From NCBI RefSeq assembly GCF_023169965.1, contig NZ_AP025592.1:4424001-4488000 (forward strand): a stretch of 64,000 nt of DNA, written 5' to 3'. The stretch is from Anaeromyxobacter paludicola. Lineage in GTDB: Bacteria > Myxococcota > Myxococcia > Myxococcales > Anaeromyxobacteraceae. This document shows positions 29,015 to 37,368 of this stretch, in pieces; within the stretch, counting starts at the first letter, position 1, and every line of letters begins with the position of its first letter. A program made the translations under genes and the position numbers. The notes beneath the pieces are model-generated. The model ran no database searches, was not told the origin of the DNA, and was given only the letters and a program-made list of their open reading frames with translations.

Positions 29015-29028
29015 TGAGTAGGTACTCA
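29015..29028. promoter_or_regulatory. TetR-type operator upstream of tetR
   Basis: TGAGTAGGTACTCA: 6-bp inverted arms (TGAGTA/TACTCA) around two bases, 14 bp upstream of the preferred ATG of the tetR gene. The flanking GCG is shared with the 28393 site. Confidence 0.72.
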
Positions 29029-29097
29029 GTCATAGTCGGCCACGTCCGGCCGCGCAAGCCCACCGTAGCTGCTGTGAGCGAAGGCGGATGGCACGGC

Positions 29098-30146
29098 TCA
29101 GCGCCGCCGCTCGCGCGAGAGCCGGCGCAGCTCCTTCGACACCGCCTTCCACCGCTCGCGCTCCGCCCGCGCCGCGCCCCCCTCGCGCCGCTTCGCCTGC
29201 CGCGCGAGCTCGAGCGCGAGCTTGCGGTGGCTCTCGACGCGCGCCGGGTCGATGCGGCCGCCCGCGATCGCCTCCCGGACGGCGCACCCCGGCTCGGCCC
29301 CGTGCGAGCAGTCCCGGAACCGGCAGCGCGCCGCGAGCGCGGAGAGGTCCTCGAACGTGGCGTCGAGCCCGCTCGCGTCCCAGAGCCGCAGCTCGCGGAT
29401 CCCCGGACCGTCCACCAGCGCACCGCCGCCGGGGAGCGGGAAGAGCTCGCGGCCCGAGGTCGTGTGGACGCCGCGTTCGTCGGAGGCCCGCACCGGCGCG
29501 GTGCGCTGCGCCGCCCGGCCGAGGAGCGCGTTGGTGAGCGTGGACTTCCCCGCGCCGGAGGGGCCCACGAGGACGCCGGTCCGGCCCGGGCTCAGGCGGG
29601 CCGCGAGCGCGGCGACCCCCTCGCCCGTGAGCCCGGACGCGACCTCGACCGCGGCGGCGGGCGCGGCGGCGCGGGCCAGGTCGAGCGCGCCGGCGAGGTC
29701 CTCGGTCCGGTCGGGCTGGTGAGGACGATCACCGGCTCCGCGCCGCCCGCGTGCACCGCGGCGAGCGTCCGCTCCAGGCGGCGCGGGCTCGGGCCCTCGT
29801 CGAGCCCCTGCACGACGAAGACGACGTCCACGTTGGCGGCGAGCACCTGCTCCGCCGTGGCGCTGCCGGCGACGTTCCGGGAGAGCCAGGTGCGGCGCTC
29901 GAGGACGCGCGTGACGGTGCGATCGGGCCCGGGGGTCGCGACGACGAAGTCGCCCACCACCGGGAGCACGCCCTCGGCGCGCAGCCGGCCCGGGAGGACG
30001 ACCGGGTGGGCGCCGTCCGGGAACAGGACGAGGAGGCCGCGGCCGCGATCCGCGACCGCGCGACCGACGAGGGAGGACTGGAGCTCCTCCAGCGAGAGCT
30101 GGGAAGAGAAGAAGGGACCGAAGCCGATGAGCTCGGGATGGACCAC
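29098..30146 (-). pseudogene. rsgA: rsgA, ribosome small-subunit GTPase, with a frameshift
   Basis: Circularly permuted GTPase that assists 30S maturation. The first frame (from GTG 30146, or ATG 30191) gives an OB-fold N-terminus and runs to VIVLTS at about 29716. The remainder continues only in the neighbouring frame: PDRTEDLAGALDLARA, G1 motif GPSGAGKST, G3 DGPGI, and the zinc site CRFRDCSHGAEPGC. The break is inside the G4 motif (expected TKxD). One missing base in ACCAGCCCGAC (e.g. ACCAAGCCCGAC) would restore a protein of about 349 residues. It is either a true inactivating deletion or a sequencing error; all downstream motifs are intact. Confidence 0.85.
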
Positions 30147-30377
30147 GACGTACCTCGAGAGCGCGAGTGACGAACGGGAACCGCGCCCCACGGTGGGCGG
30201 GGCGGGTTCCGGACGGGCGCGTCACCTGCCGTTCGGCGGGGACACGCGGCGACTCAGGCGCTAGCGGGCACGATCCACGCGTCCCGAATAGCCGGACGGG
30301 GGGGCGCGGGCAAGCGGCGCGTGGGGGTCCCTCGACGGGACGGACATCAACGGCCCGCGAGGCGGACCTGCTCGCCC

Positions 30378-31721
30378 TCACGCCGCGGGCAGCACGACGC
30401 GGAAGAGGCTCCCGCTCCCCGGCGCGCTCTCCACCTCGATGCGCCCGCCGCCCGCGAGGGCCACGGAGCGCGCGATCGCGAGCCCGAGGCCGATGCCGCC
30501 CTCCTGCTTCGAGCGCGCGGGGTCCACGCGATAGAAGCGGTCGAAGATCCGCTCGAGGTGGGCGGCGGCGATCCCCGGGCCGTCGTCCTTCACCTGGAGC
30601 CCCGCCTCGCCCGACGGCAGGAGCGCCGCGCCGACCCGGATGGCGCCCCCGGCCGGCGTGTACTTGATCGCGTTGTCGAGGAGGTTCACGAGCGCCTGAC
30701 GGACGAGCGCCGGATCGCAGCGCGCGGCGACGCCGGCGGGGCAGTCGAGCGTCAGCGCCTGACCCTTCTCCTCGGCGAGGACCCGGAGGTGCTCCACCAC
30801 CCCGCTCGCGAGCGCGCCGAGGTCCACCCGCTCGCGGGTGGCGGGGATCCGGCCCGAGTCGGCCCGGGCCAGCGTGAGCAGCCCCTCCACGAGCGCGGTC
30901 AGCCGGTCCGCCTCCTCGAGCATGCTGCCGATCACCTCGCGGTAGTCCGCGGCGCCGTGCCCTCGCTGGAGGGCCACCTCGCCGACGCTGCGCATCGCGG
31001 TGAGCGGGGTGCGCAGCTCGTGGGACGCGTCGGCGGTGAACCGGCGCTGGCGCTCGAAGGCGTCCTGGATGCGGCCGAGCGTGTCGTTGAACACGCTGGC
31101 GAGCCGGCCGAACTCGTCGCGAGGATCCTCCACCGGCAGTCGGTCGTCGAGGGACTCCGCGCTGATGCGCCGGGCGTGCTTCGCCATCGCGCCCACCGGC
31201 GCGAGCACCCGGCCCGCGAGCACGAGCCCGCCGCCGAGCGCGGCCAGGGCCGCGCACGGGATGCCGAGCGCGAGGATGAGCGCGAGCCGGTCCAGCGCGC
31301 TCCGGGTCGCCGAGTCGTCCACCGCGGCGGAGATCCGCAGCCCGTCCCACGAGCGGGTCGCGACCCGATACGAGCGCCCGTCCGCCGTCCGCCAGGTGGC
31401 CGGCCCCGCGCCGGCGGACGCCGCCGGGTCGAGCTCGAGCCGGCTCCAGCCCGCGGTCCGGTAGAGCACGCGCCCGTCGCGGGTCACCTCGAACAGCTCG
31501 ACCCCGGCCCGGGTCTCCACCTCGATTAGGTCGTAGTCGGCCTGCCGGTAGGTCCGCTCGATGGTCGCCACGTCCCGGGCCAGGCTGGCGTCGAGGTCGC
31601 GGAGGAGCTGCGCGCGGGCGATCAGGAACACGGCCGCGGAGAAGCCGCAGACGATGAGAGTGAGGGCGCCCGCGTGCCAGAGCGCGAGGCGCGTGCGGAC
31701 GCTGCCCGGGCGCAGCTTCAC
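30378..31721 (-). CDS. Sensor histidine kinase
   Basis: A 447-residue kinase with two TM segments (about residues 14-34 and 148-170) enclosing a periplasmic sensor, then HAMP, DHp with SHELRTPL phospho-acceptor His, and an ATPase with NLLDNAIKYT, DDGPGI and GIGLGLAIA. The periplasmic domain of roughly 110 residues is not recognisable. Its start overlaps the response-regulator stop by 4 bp; together they form a classical OmpR-type pair. Located opposite a pentaheme cytochrome gene, it may sense respiratory or metal conditions. Confidence 0.93.
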   Translation of the reverse strand: MKLRPGSVRTRLALWHAGALTLIVCGFSAAVFLIARAQLLRDLDASLARDVATIERTYRQADYDLIEVETRAGVELFEVTRDGRVLYRTAGWSRLELDPAASAGAGPATWRTADGRSYRVATRSWDGLRISAAVDDSATRSALDRLALILALGIPCAALAALGGGLVLAGRVLAPVGAMAKHARRISAESLDDRLPVEDPRDEFGRLASVFNDTLGRIQDAFERQRRFTADASHELRTPLTAMRSVGEVALQRGHGAADYREVIGSMLEEADRLTALVEGLLTLARADSGRIPATRERVDLGALASGVVEHLRVLAEEKGQALTLDCPAGVAARCDPALVRQALVNLLDNAIKYTPAGGAIRVGAALLPSGEAGLQVKDDGPGIAAAHLERIFDRFYRVDPARSKQEGGIGLGLAIARSVALAGGGRIEVESAPGSGSLFRVVLPAA

Positions 31722-32416
31722 GGCTCGCCGCCGAGCAGGAACCCCACCCCGCGGATGGTGTGGACGAGCTTTCGCGGGAACGGGTCGTCCACCTTCCGCC
31801 GCAGCCGCGCGATGGTCACGTCGATCACGTTGTCGAGCGGCGTCGCGCGCGCGGTGACCTTCCAGACGTCGCGCGCCAGCATCTCGCGCGACACCACGCG
31901 GCCCTGGTGCCGGAGCAGGTACTCGAGGATCTCGAACTCCTTCGCCGTGAGCTCGAGCGGCGCGCCGCCGCGGGACGCCGCGCGGCGCAGGGGGTCGAGC
32001 GCGAGGTCGTCGTGGCGGAGCTTCGCGGCCGGGTCCAGCCGCCCGCGGCGGAGCAGCGCCCGGATGCGCGCGAGGAGCTCCGGGAACGCGAACGGCTTCA
32101 CGAGGTAGTCGTCCGCGCCGGCGTCGAGCCCGGCCACGCGGTCCTCCACGGTGTCCTTGGCGGTGAGGACCAGCACCGGCGTCCGCAGGCCGCGCGCGCG
32201 CAGCGCCGCCAGGATCTCGAGGCCGCCGCGGTTCGGGAGCATGAGGTCGAGCAGCACGAGGTCGAACGCCTCGCCGGTGACGAGGAAGAACCCCTCCTCG
32301 CCGGTGGCCGCGACGCGCGTCTCGAAGCGCTCCGCCGCGAGCCCGTCGGCGAGCGCTCGCGCCACCTTGGCCTCGTCCTCCACGATGAGGATCCTGGATC
32401 GGGCGTCGCCGGGCAC
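31718..32416 (-). CDS. OmpR-family response regulator
   Basis: A 232-residue regulator: receiver domain with acidic pair (VEDE), phosphoacceptor Asp in LVLLDLMLP and Lys in LVKPFAF, then a winged-helix trans_reg_C domain (LTAKEFEILEYLLRHQGRVVSRE, DVTIARLRRKVDD). The GTG at 32416 lies only 7 nt below a TATACT -10 box, so the message may be leaderless. Inverted/direct repeats at 32449-32479 are positioned as its binding site for autoregulation and for the divergent cytochrome gene. Confidence 0.93.
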   Translation of the reverse strand: MPGDARSRILIVEDEAKVARALADGLAAERFETRVAATGEEGFFLVTGEAFDLVLLDLMLPNRGGLEILAALRARGLRTPVLVLTAKDTVEDRVAGLDAGADDYLVKPFAFPELLARIRALLRRGRLDPAAKLRHDDLALDPLRRAASRGGAPLELTAKEFEILEYLLRHQGRVVSREMLARDVWKVTARATPLDNVIDVTIARLRRKVDDPFPRKLVHTIRGVGFLLGGEP

Positions 32417-32423
32417 GACGCGA

Positions 32424-32479
32424 AGTATAGCGCGCGCCCCGCGCCCGATCCTGACGGGGGCGTCAGGAAGACGTCAGGA
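32424..32479 (-). promoter_or_regulatory. Response-regulator promoter with repeated OmpR-type site
   Basis: A TATACT -10 (32424-32429, minus strand) puts the transcript start at about 32417, next to the GTG codon. Upstream, TCCTGACG (32449-32456) is followed by CGTCAGGA at 32461-32468 and again at 32472-32479. This makes one perfect 8+4+8 inverted repeat and one direct repeat with an 11-bp period, the spacing typical of OmpR/PhoB-family dimers. It lies between the regulator gene and the divergent cytochrome gene. Confidence 0.65.
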
Positions 32480-32559
32480 CGCGTCCGCGCGAGGTGCGGG
32501 CATGCTCTCGGCCGTCGATCGATGGACGCCACCACTCGCCGAACCCGGAGAGCCCCCGC

Positions 32560-33834
32560 ATGCAACACCGAGCCTTGACCGCCGCCGTGGCCGCGCTCCT
32601 CGCCGCGTCGAGCGCCGCCGCGCAGGCGCCGCAGCAGAAGCCCACCCCGCCGCCGGTCCCCACGCTGGCCGAGAAGATCACGCCGTCGAAGGACTTCCCG
32701 AAGGGCACCGCCACGCCCTCGGCCGAGTGCGGCGCCTGTCACCAGGCGATCCATCGCGAGTACGCGGGCGGCTTCGGGAGCGACATGAGGTACCCCGGCC
32801 AGACGCTCCGCGCGAAGGGCGACCCGGTGCTCCAGCTGCCCGCCGGCACCTCCGTGTCGGCGAGCGCGCACGCCGCGGCCGGCGTCGATCCCTGGCCGGT
32901 CCACGCGCGCGAGGCGGAGGAGGAGGGGAAGAAGTGCAACGTGTGCCACTTCCCGCAGCCGTTCTCGATCCCCGACCGCGCCACCGCCGAGATCGCGAAG
33001 CCCGCGCCGCGCGCCGAGGCGCAGGGCGAGGGCATCACCTGCGCTGCCTGCCACCTCGGGACCGACGGCCGGATCCGCGGTCCGCACGCGGTGCAGGCGC
33101 CGCACCAGACGGTCGCCGACGAGCGGATGCAGAGCTCGGAGATGTGCGCCTACTGCCACGCGATGGGGAAGCGCGTCGCCGGCAAGCAGACGCAGACCTA
33201 CCTCGAGTGGCGTGAGGACTTCTTCAAGCCCGGGCTCGGGAAGCAGCAGTGCCAGGACTGCCACATGCCGCGCACGCTGCGGAAGGTGGCCGAGGACGGG
33301 GCCGGCCCCGTGCGCGCGGTCGCGCGGCACCTCTGGACCGGCGGCCACTCCGGCCAGCGGCTCGGGAGCGCGCTCTCGATGGTGCTCGTCCAGCCGCGGG
33401 CGGACCGGTCCGATGTCGAGCTGCACCTCGTCAACGTCGGCGCCGGTCACTCGGTGCCCACCGGCTCGAACCGGCGTGGCATCTGGCTCGTGGCCCGGGC
33501 GCTCGACGCGAAGGGGGAGCAGGTGGCGTCGCGCGAGTGGCTCATCGCGCCCTGGTACGGCCCGCGCCCCGACGACCGCGCGTTCCTGAAGGAGGACGCG
33601 GCGCGCCCGGACCGGATCGCCGCGACGCAGGCCGACGAGCAGGGACCGCACGAGGCGCCCATCCGCGCCGGCGAGGAGCGGGTGCTCACCTGGGCGCCCG
33701 ACGTCGAGGGCGGCAGCTACACGGTCGAGGCGGTGATGACGTACGACCTGAACCGCTACAACGATCGCGGCTTCCAGGGCGACCAGCGCGAGATCTCTCG
33801 CGCCACCCTCCCGGTCCAGGTGAAGGCGCGCTAG
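32560..33834 (+). CDS. Periplasmic pentaheme cytochrome c (c554-like)
   Basis: A 424-residue exported protein; ATG 32560 opens a signal peptide ending ASSAAAQA. Five CxxCH heme sites are seen (CGACH, CNVCH, CAACH, CAYCH, CQDCH) in the first 250 residues, with extra His as likely distal ligands, then a beta-rich C-terminal domain (NVGAGHSVPTG...RAGEERVL). It is paralogous to the cytochrome at 50593, sharing GLGKQQCQDCHMPRTLRK and AVARHLWTGG. It is divergent from the two-component system and 2 bp upstream of a beta-barrel-like gene. It probably serves anaerobic electron transfer. Confidence 0.9.
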   Translation: MQHRALTAAVAALLAASSAAAQAPQQKPTPPPVPTLAEKITPSKDFPKGTATPSAECGACHQAIHREYAGGFGSDMRYPGQTLRAKGDPVLQLPAGTSVSASAHAAAGVDPWPVHAREAEEEGKKCNVCHFPQPFSIPDRATAEIAKPAPRAEAQGEGITCAACHLGTDGRIRGPHAVQAPHQTVADERMQSSEMCAYCHAMGKRVAGKQTQTYLEWREDFFKPGLGKQQCQDCHMPRTLRKVAEDGAGPVRAVARHLWTGGHSGQRLGSALSMVLVQPRADRSDVELHLVNVGAGHSVPTGSNRRGIWLVARALDAKGEQVASREWLIAPWYGPRPDDRAFLKEDAARPDRIAATQADEQGPHEAPIRAGEERVLTWAPDVEGGSYTVEAVMTYDLNRYNDRGFQGDQREISRATLPVQVKAR

Positions 33835-33836
33835 GG

Positions 33837-34628
33837 ATGAGCGGGGTCTCCGGCCTGTTCCCGCGAGGGCTGCTCCCGGCAGCCCTCGCGGTGGTGGTCC
33901 TCTGCCCGCTCCCCGCGCTCGCCTACCGGCCGTTCGACGGTACCGACGCCGCGGTCGCGGCGAAGGGGGAGGTGGAGCTCGAGCTCGGGCCCGTGGGGTT
34001 CGAGAAGGACGGCCCGAGCCGGACGCTGGTGGCGCCGAGCGCGGTGCTGAACCTCGGGGTCACCGGGCGGGCCGAGCTCGTGCTCGAGGGCCGCCAGGTG
34101 ATCCAGCTCGGCGACCGGATCGACGGGCCTCGCTCCCGGGTGGACGACGTCGCGCTCTCCTTCAAGACCGTGCTGCGGGAGGGGAGCCTGCAGGAGCAGG
34201 CCGGCGTGAGCGTCGCGTCGGAGCTGAGCGCGCTGCTGCCCGCGACGGACGGGGGCGTCGGCGCCGAGCTGGCGGTCATCGCCTCCCGGCGCTGGCCCGA
34301 GCTCACCGTCCACCTGAACGGCGCCGCCACGTGGACGCGCGCGCACCGGCCCGGCCTCGCGGGCGGCGCCATCTTCGAGGTGCACGACGCCTGGGCGCTC
34401 CGCCCGGTTGCGGAGGTGCGCGTGCAGGGCGAGCGCGACGAGCCGACCGTCGTCTCCGGCCTCGCCGGCGCGATCTGGCGCCTGCGGGACGGCGTCTCGC
34501 TCGACGCCGGGCTCCGCGTCGCGCGCGAGGGCGGCGTCTCGGCGACCGAGCTGCGGGCCGGCCTGACCTGGGGGTTCGACGCGGGGCTCGGCCGGTCCCC
34601 CGACGTGGGGCGCGCTCAGTCGAAGTAG
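33837..34628 (+). CDS. Exported beta-barrel-like protein
   Basis: A 263-residue protein with a signal peptide ending near LPALAY, then alternating beta-strand segments (GEVELELGPVGF, ELRAGLTWGFDAGLG) like outer-membrane transporter-family proteins. It starts 2 bp after the pentaheme cytochrome stop, so the two are cotranscribed; a barrel partner could route electrons or substrate across the outer membrane. Its last 13 bp overlap the convergent epimerase gene. A weakly similar protein lies at 39084. Confidence 0.75.
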   Translation: MSGVSGLFPRGLLPAALAVVVLCPLPALAYRPFDGTDAAVAAKGEVELELGPVGFEKDGPSRTLVAPSAVLNLGVTGRAELVLEGRQVIQLGDRIDGPRSRVDDVALSFKTVLREGSLQEQAGVSVASELSALLPATDGGVGAELAVIASRRWPELTVHLNGAATWTRAHRPGLAGGAIFEVHDAWALRPVAEVRVQGERDEPTVVSGLAGAIWRLRDGVSLDAGLRVAREGGVSATELRAGLTWGFDAGLGRSPDVGRAQSK

Positions 34629-35506
34629 TGGCCCGCCTCGAGGTCCTCGACCAACCCGGGGTGGGTCGGCGTCCAGCCCATGCGCTCGCGGGTGAGCGCG
34701 CTCGAGGCCGGCTGGTCGATCGCGAAGAACATCCCGAGCCAGCCGAAGTGGGCCGCCGCGCCGTCGGGCGGGATCGAGACCGCCGGCAGGCCGAGCTTCT
34801 CGCCGATGAGCTCCGCGATGGTGCGGGCCGGCACGCCCTCGTCCGCGACCGCGTGGAGGATCGAGCCCGGGGCGGCCTTCTCGACCGCGAGCACGAAGAG
34901 GCGCGCGGCATCGAGCCGGTGGACCGCGTTCCACCGGTTCGACCCATCGCCGACGTAGCCCGAGGCGCCCTTCGCGCGGGCGATCTCGACGAGCCTCCGC
35001 ACGAAGCCGTGGCGATCGCCGGGGCCGTGGACGGTGGGCGGGAGGCGCAGGATCGACACCCGCACGCCGCGCTCTGCGAGCCCGAGGGCCGCGACCGCCG
35101 TCGCGAAGCGGGGGTGCGTGCCGGGCGCGAAGGGGGTGTCCTCGGTCGCGACCCGGCCCGGCGCCAACCCCGCGGTCCCCGAGGCGATCACGAGGGGCCG
35201 GCCCGAGCCCTCGAGGACCGCGCCCATGGCCTCGATCGCCCGCCGATCCGTCTCGACCGAGGCCGCGAAGTGGTCGAAGTCGTGGATGAACCCCAGGTGG
35301 ACGACGCCCTCGCACTGGGCCGCTCCCGCCCGCAGGCTCTCGAGGTCGTTCAGGTCGCCCCGGTGCACCGCGGCGCCCATCGCCGCCACGCCCTGGGCCG
35401 AGCCGTCGGAGCGGGCGAGCCCCAGGACCTGGTGGCCCGCCGACAGGAGCTGCGGAACCACGGCGGAGCCGATGAACCCGGACGCGCCGGTGACGAAGAC
35501 ACGCAT
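34616..35506 (-). CDS. NAD-dependent epimerase/dehydratase-like SDR
   Basis: A 296-residue extended/atypical SDR: VTGASGFIGSAVVPQL nucleotide motif, HRGDLND, and NRWNAVHRLDAARLFVLA typical of the family. The usual YxxxK is not obvious; the region TAVAALGLAERGV occupies its place. ATG 35506 has a GGGAGG site 6 bp upstream; the longer frame to 35575 would cover both operators. It is divergent from a TetR gene, with two operator-like repeats between them, so it is probably repressed by that TetR. Confidence 0.85.
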   Translation of the reverse strand: MRVFVTGASGFIGSAVVPQLLSAGHQVLGLARSDGSAQGVAAMGAAVHRGDLNDLESLRAGAAQCEGVVHLGFIHDFDHFAASVETDRRAIEAMGAVLEGSGRPLVIASGTAGLAPGRVATEDTPFAPGTHPRFATAVAALGLAERGVRVSILRLPPTVHGPGDRHGFVRRLVEIARAKGASGYVGDGSNRWNAVHRLDAARLFVLAVEKAAPGSILHAVADEGVPARTIAELIGEKLGLPAVSIPPDGAAAHFGWLGMFFAIDQPASSALTRERMGWTPTHPGLVEDLEAGHYFD

Positions 35507-35527
35507 GTGACCTCCCGAAGTGCGGCT

Positions 35528-35577
35528 GATGTCAGTTGCTGTCATCGGTATAACAGGCGATGTCAGGGACTGCAATC
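35528..35577. promoter_or_regulatory. Two tandem TetR-type operators
   Basis: GATGTCAGTTGCTGTCATC (35528-35546) is a 19-bp near-palindrome (GATG.CAG...CTG.CATC) and GATGTCAGGGACTGCAATC (35559-35577) is a second, weaker copy. The two are offset by 31 bp, about three helical turns. They fill the 86-bp gap between divergent SDR and tetR genes and suit a dimer-of-dimers TetR repressor. Confidence 0.65.
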
Positions 35578-35592
35578 AGCTAGGATGACCGC

Positions 35593-36228
35593 ATGGGTCG
35601 ATGGCAGGGAGACGCCCGGGGCCGCCTGGAGCAGGCCGCGATGAACCTCTACCGGGAGCACGGCTTCGCCGAGACCACGGTCGCGGAGATCGCCGCCCGC
35701 GCCGGGCTCACCGAGCGCACCTTCTTCCGCTACTTCGCCGACAAGCGGGAGGTGCTCTTCTGGGGAGCCCCCCTCCTCGAGCGCTCGATCGTGGAGGGCA
35801 TCGCAGCCGCCCCGGCCGACGCTGCGCCGCTCGAGGCCGTGGTCGCCGCGCTCGCCGCCGCCGGCGCGGTCTTCGAGGAGCGGCGCGAGGGGGCGCGCGT
35901 GCGCCACGCGCTCATCCAGGCCAACGCCGAGCTCCGCGAGCGCGAGGTGATGAAGCTCACCTCCCTCGGCGCGGCGATCGCCGCGGCGCTCCGGGCCCGG
36001 GGCGTGCGCGAGCCGGGCGCCAGCCTGACCGCCGAGGCGGGCATCGCCATCTTCAAGGTCGGGTTCGAGCGCTGGCTCGAGGACGCGGGGCGCCGCGACT
36101 TCGCGCACCACCTTCGCGCGGCGCTCGGCGAGCTCCGCGGGGTCGTCGCGGAGCAGGGAGCGGCGGCGCGGCGGGCGCCTCGCACGGCTCGGGCGGCGGG
36201 CCGTGGCCGGCGCAGCCCGGCGTCGTGA
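35593..36228 (+). CDS. TetR-family transcriptional regulator
   Basis: A 211-residue regulator. The HTH domain (LYREHGFAETTVAEIAARAG, LTERTFFRYFADKREVLF) is followed by a helical ligand domain and a basic, disordered tail (RRAPRTARAAGRGRR). The start at ATG 35593 places tandem operators 16-65 bp upstream, fitting autoregulation and control of the divergent SDR. Its ligand is unknown. Confidence 0.9.
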   Translation: MGRWQGDARGRLEQAAMNLYREHGFAETTVAEIAARAGLTERTFFRYFADKREVLFWGAPLLERSIVEGIAAAPADAAPLEAVVAALAAAGAVFEERREGARVRHALIQANAELREREVMKLTSLGAAIAAALRARGVREPGASLTAEAGIAIFKVGFERWLEDAGRRDFAHHLRAALGELRGVVAEQGAAARRAPRTARAAGRGRRSPAS

Positions 36229-36332
36229 CCGCGCCGACGGGCCGGCCTCCCGCCGAGCGCGGGAAGCGGACCCGCGTACGTTTGGCGTGATCGGATTTGT
36301 TGGGCGGCGCCCGCGCTGCCTATCATCGCGGC

Positions 36333-37316
36333 ATGTCGGCACCCGACACGTTCGCGATCTCGCCGCGCGTCTTCGCGCGGGCGGGCATCCCCTCCCTGGA
36401 GCGCCTGTGCGAGCGGGCCGGCGTGGCGCCGTCGGCGGCGTTCCGCACGGACGAGTTCTTCCGCCTCTGGGCGGCGGCGGAGGACCTGATCGGCGACCCG
36501 GCCGCGGGGCTCCGCCTCGGGGCGGAAGGGCTCGCCCGCGGCTACGGGGTGGGCTCGACGGTCGCGCTGCACGCGCCCGACCTCCGCGGCGCCGTCGCGG
36601 CCCTCGCGCGCTACAAGCGGCTGACCTGCCCCGAGCGCGTGGAGCTGGAGCTCGAAGGCGACGACGCGATCGTGCGCTACCGCTGGCTCCAGGCGACGCG
36701 CGAGGTGCCGCGGCTGCTCGTGGACACGACCACCGCCGCGCTGCGCGAGCTGGCGTCGCGCGGGACGGCGGGTCGCGTCCAGCCGGTGCGACTCGAGCTG
36801 GCGCGACGGCCCAGGGATCGCGCGCTCCTGCAGCGCCACTTCGGCTGTCCCGTCGTCTTCGCCGCGCCGCACGACGCGCTGGTGTTCGAGCGCGGCGCGC
36901 TCGACGTGCCGTTCGTGACCGCCGACGGAGGCGCCTTCGCGCGCATCGTCGCGGGGCTCGAGAGGCGGCTCCGCTCCGGGGAGGGGTTCCCCGCCCTGGT
37001 CGGCGAGGTGCGGGTGGCGATCGCCAGGCAGCTCAGCGAAGGGCGCCGGGCCAGCCTCGCGGGCGTGGCGCGCCGGCTCGCGGCCAGCGCAAGGACGCTC
37101 CAGCGCCGGCTCGAGGGAAGCGGGACCAGCTTCCACGAGCAGCTCGCCACCGTGAGGCGCACCACGGCGACGCGGCTGCTCGCCAACACCGAGCTCGACC
37201 CGGTCGCCATCTCGATGCTGCTCGGCTTCGTCGAGCCGAACTCGTTCGCCCGGGCCTTCCGCGCCTGGGAGCGGACCACGCCGCTGCGCTGGCGCGCGCA
37301 GCAGGGCCGGGCCTGA
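36333..37316 (+). CDS. AraC-family regulator with arabinose-binding-like N-terminal domain
   Basis: A 327-residue protein. Residues about 1-200 match the Arabinose_bd-type sensor domain (GLRLGAEGL, YGVGSTVALHAPDLRGAVAALARYKRL, FGCPVVFAAPHDALVF), and residues about 230-325 are an AraC double HTH (LARRLAASARTLQRRLEGSG, ISMLLGFVEPNSFARAFRAW). ATG 36333 is preferred over 36297. It lies 52 bp upstream of the reductase at 37369 on the same strand, which may be its target. Confidence 0.9.
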   Translation: MSAPDTFAISPRVFARAGIPSLERLCERAGVAPSAAFRTDEFFRLWAAAEDLIGDPAAGLRLGAEGLARGYGVGSTVALHAPDLRGAVAALARYKRLTCPERVELELEGDDAIVRYRWLQATREVPRLLVDTTTAALRELASRGTAGRVQPVRLELARRPRDRALLQRHFGCPVVFAAPHDALVFERGALDVPFVTADGGAFARIVAGLERRLRSGEGFPALVGEVRVAIARQLSEGRRASLAGVARRLAASARTLQRRLEGSGTSFHEQLATVRRTTATRLLANTELDPVAISMLLGFVEPNSFARAFRAWERTTPLRWRAQQGRA

Positions 37317-37368
37317 GGACACCCACCCCGAAGCGCCGTCCTCGCGACGTCGAGGACGAGGAGCGAGC

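Noticed and set aside
29015-29033. tetR start at ATG 29033
   Set aside because: It would put the perfect palindrome inside the coding region; ATG 29000 begins the normal TetR N-terminus.
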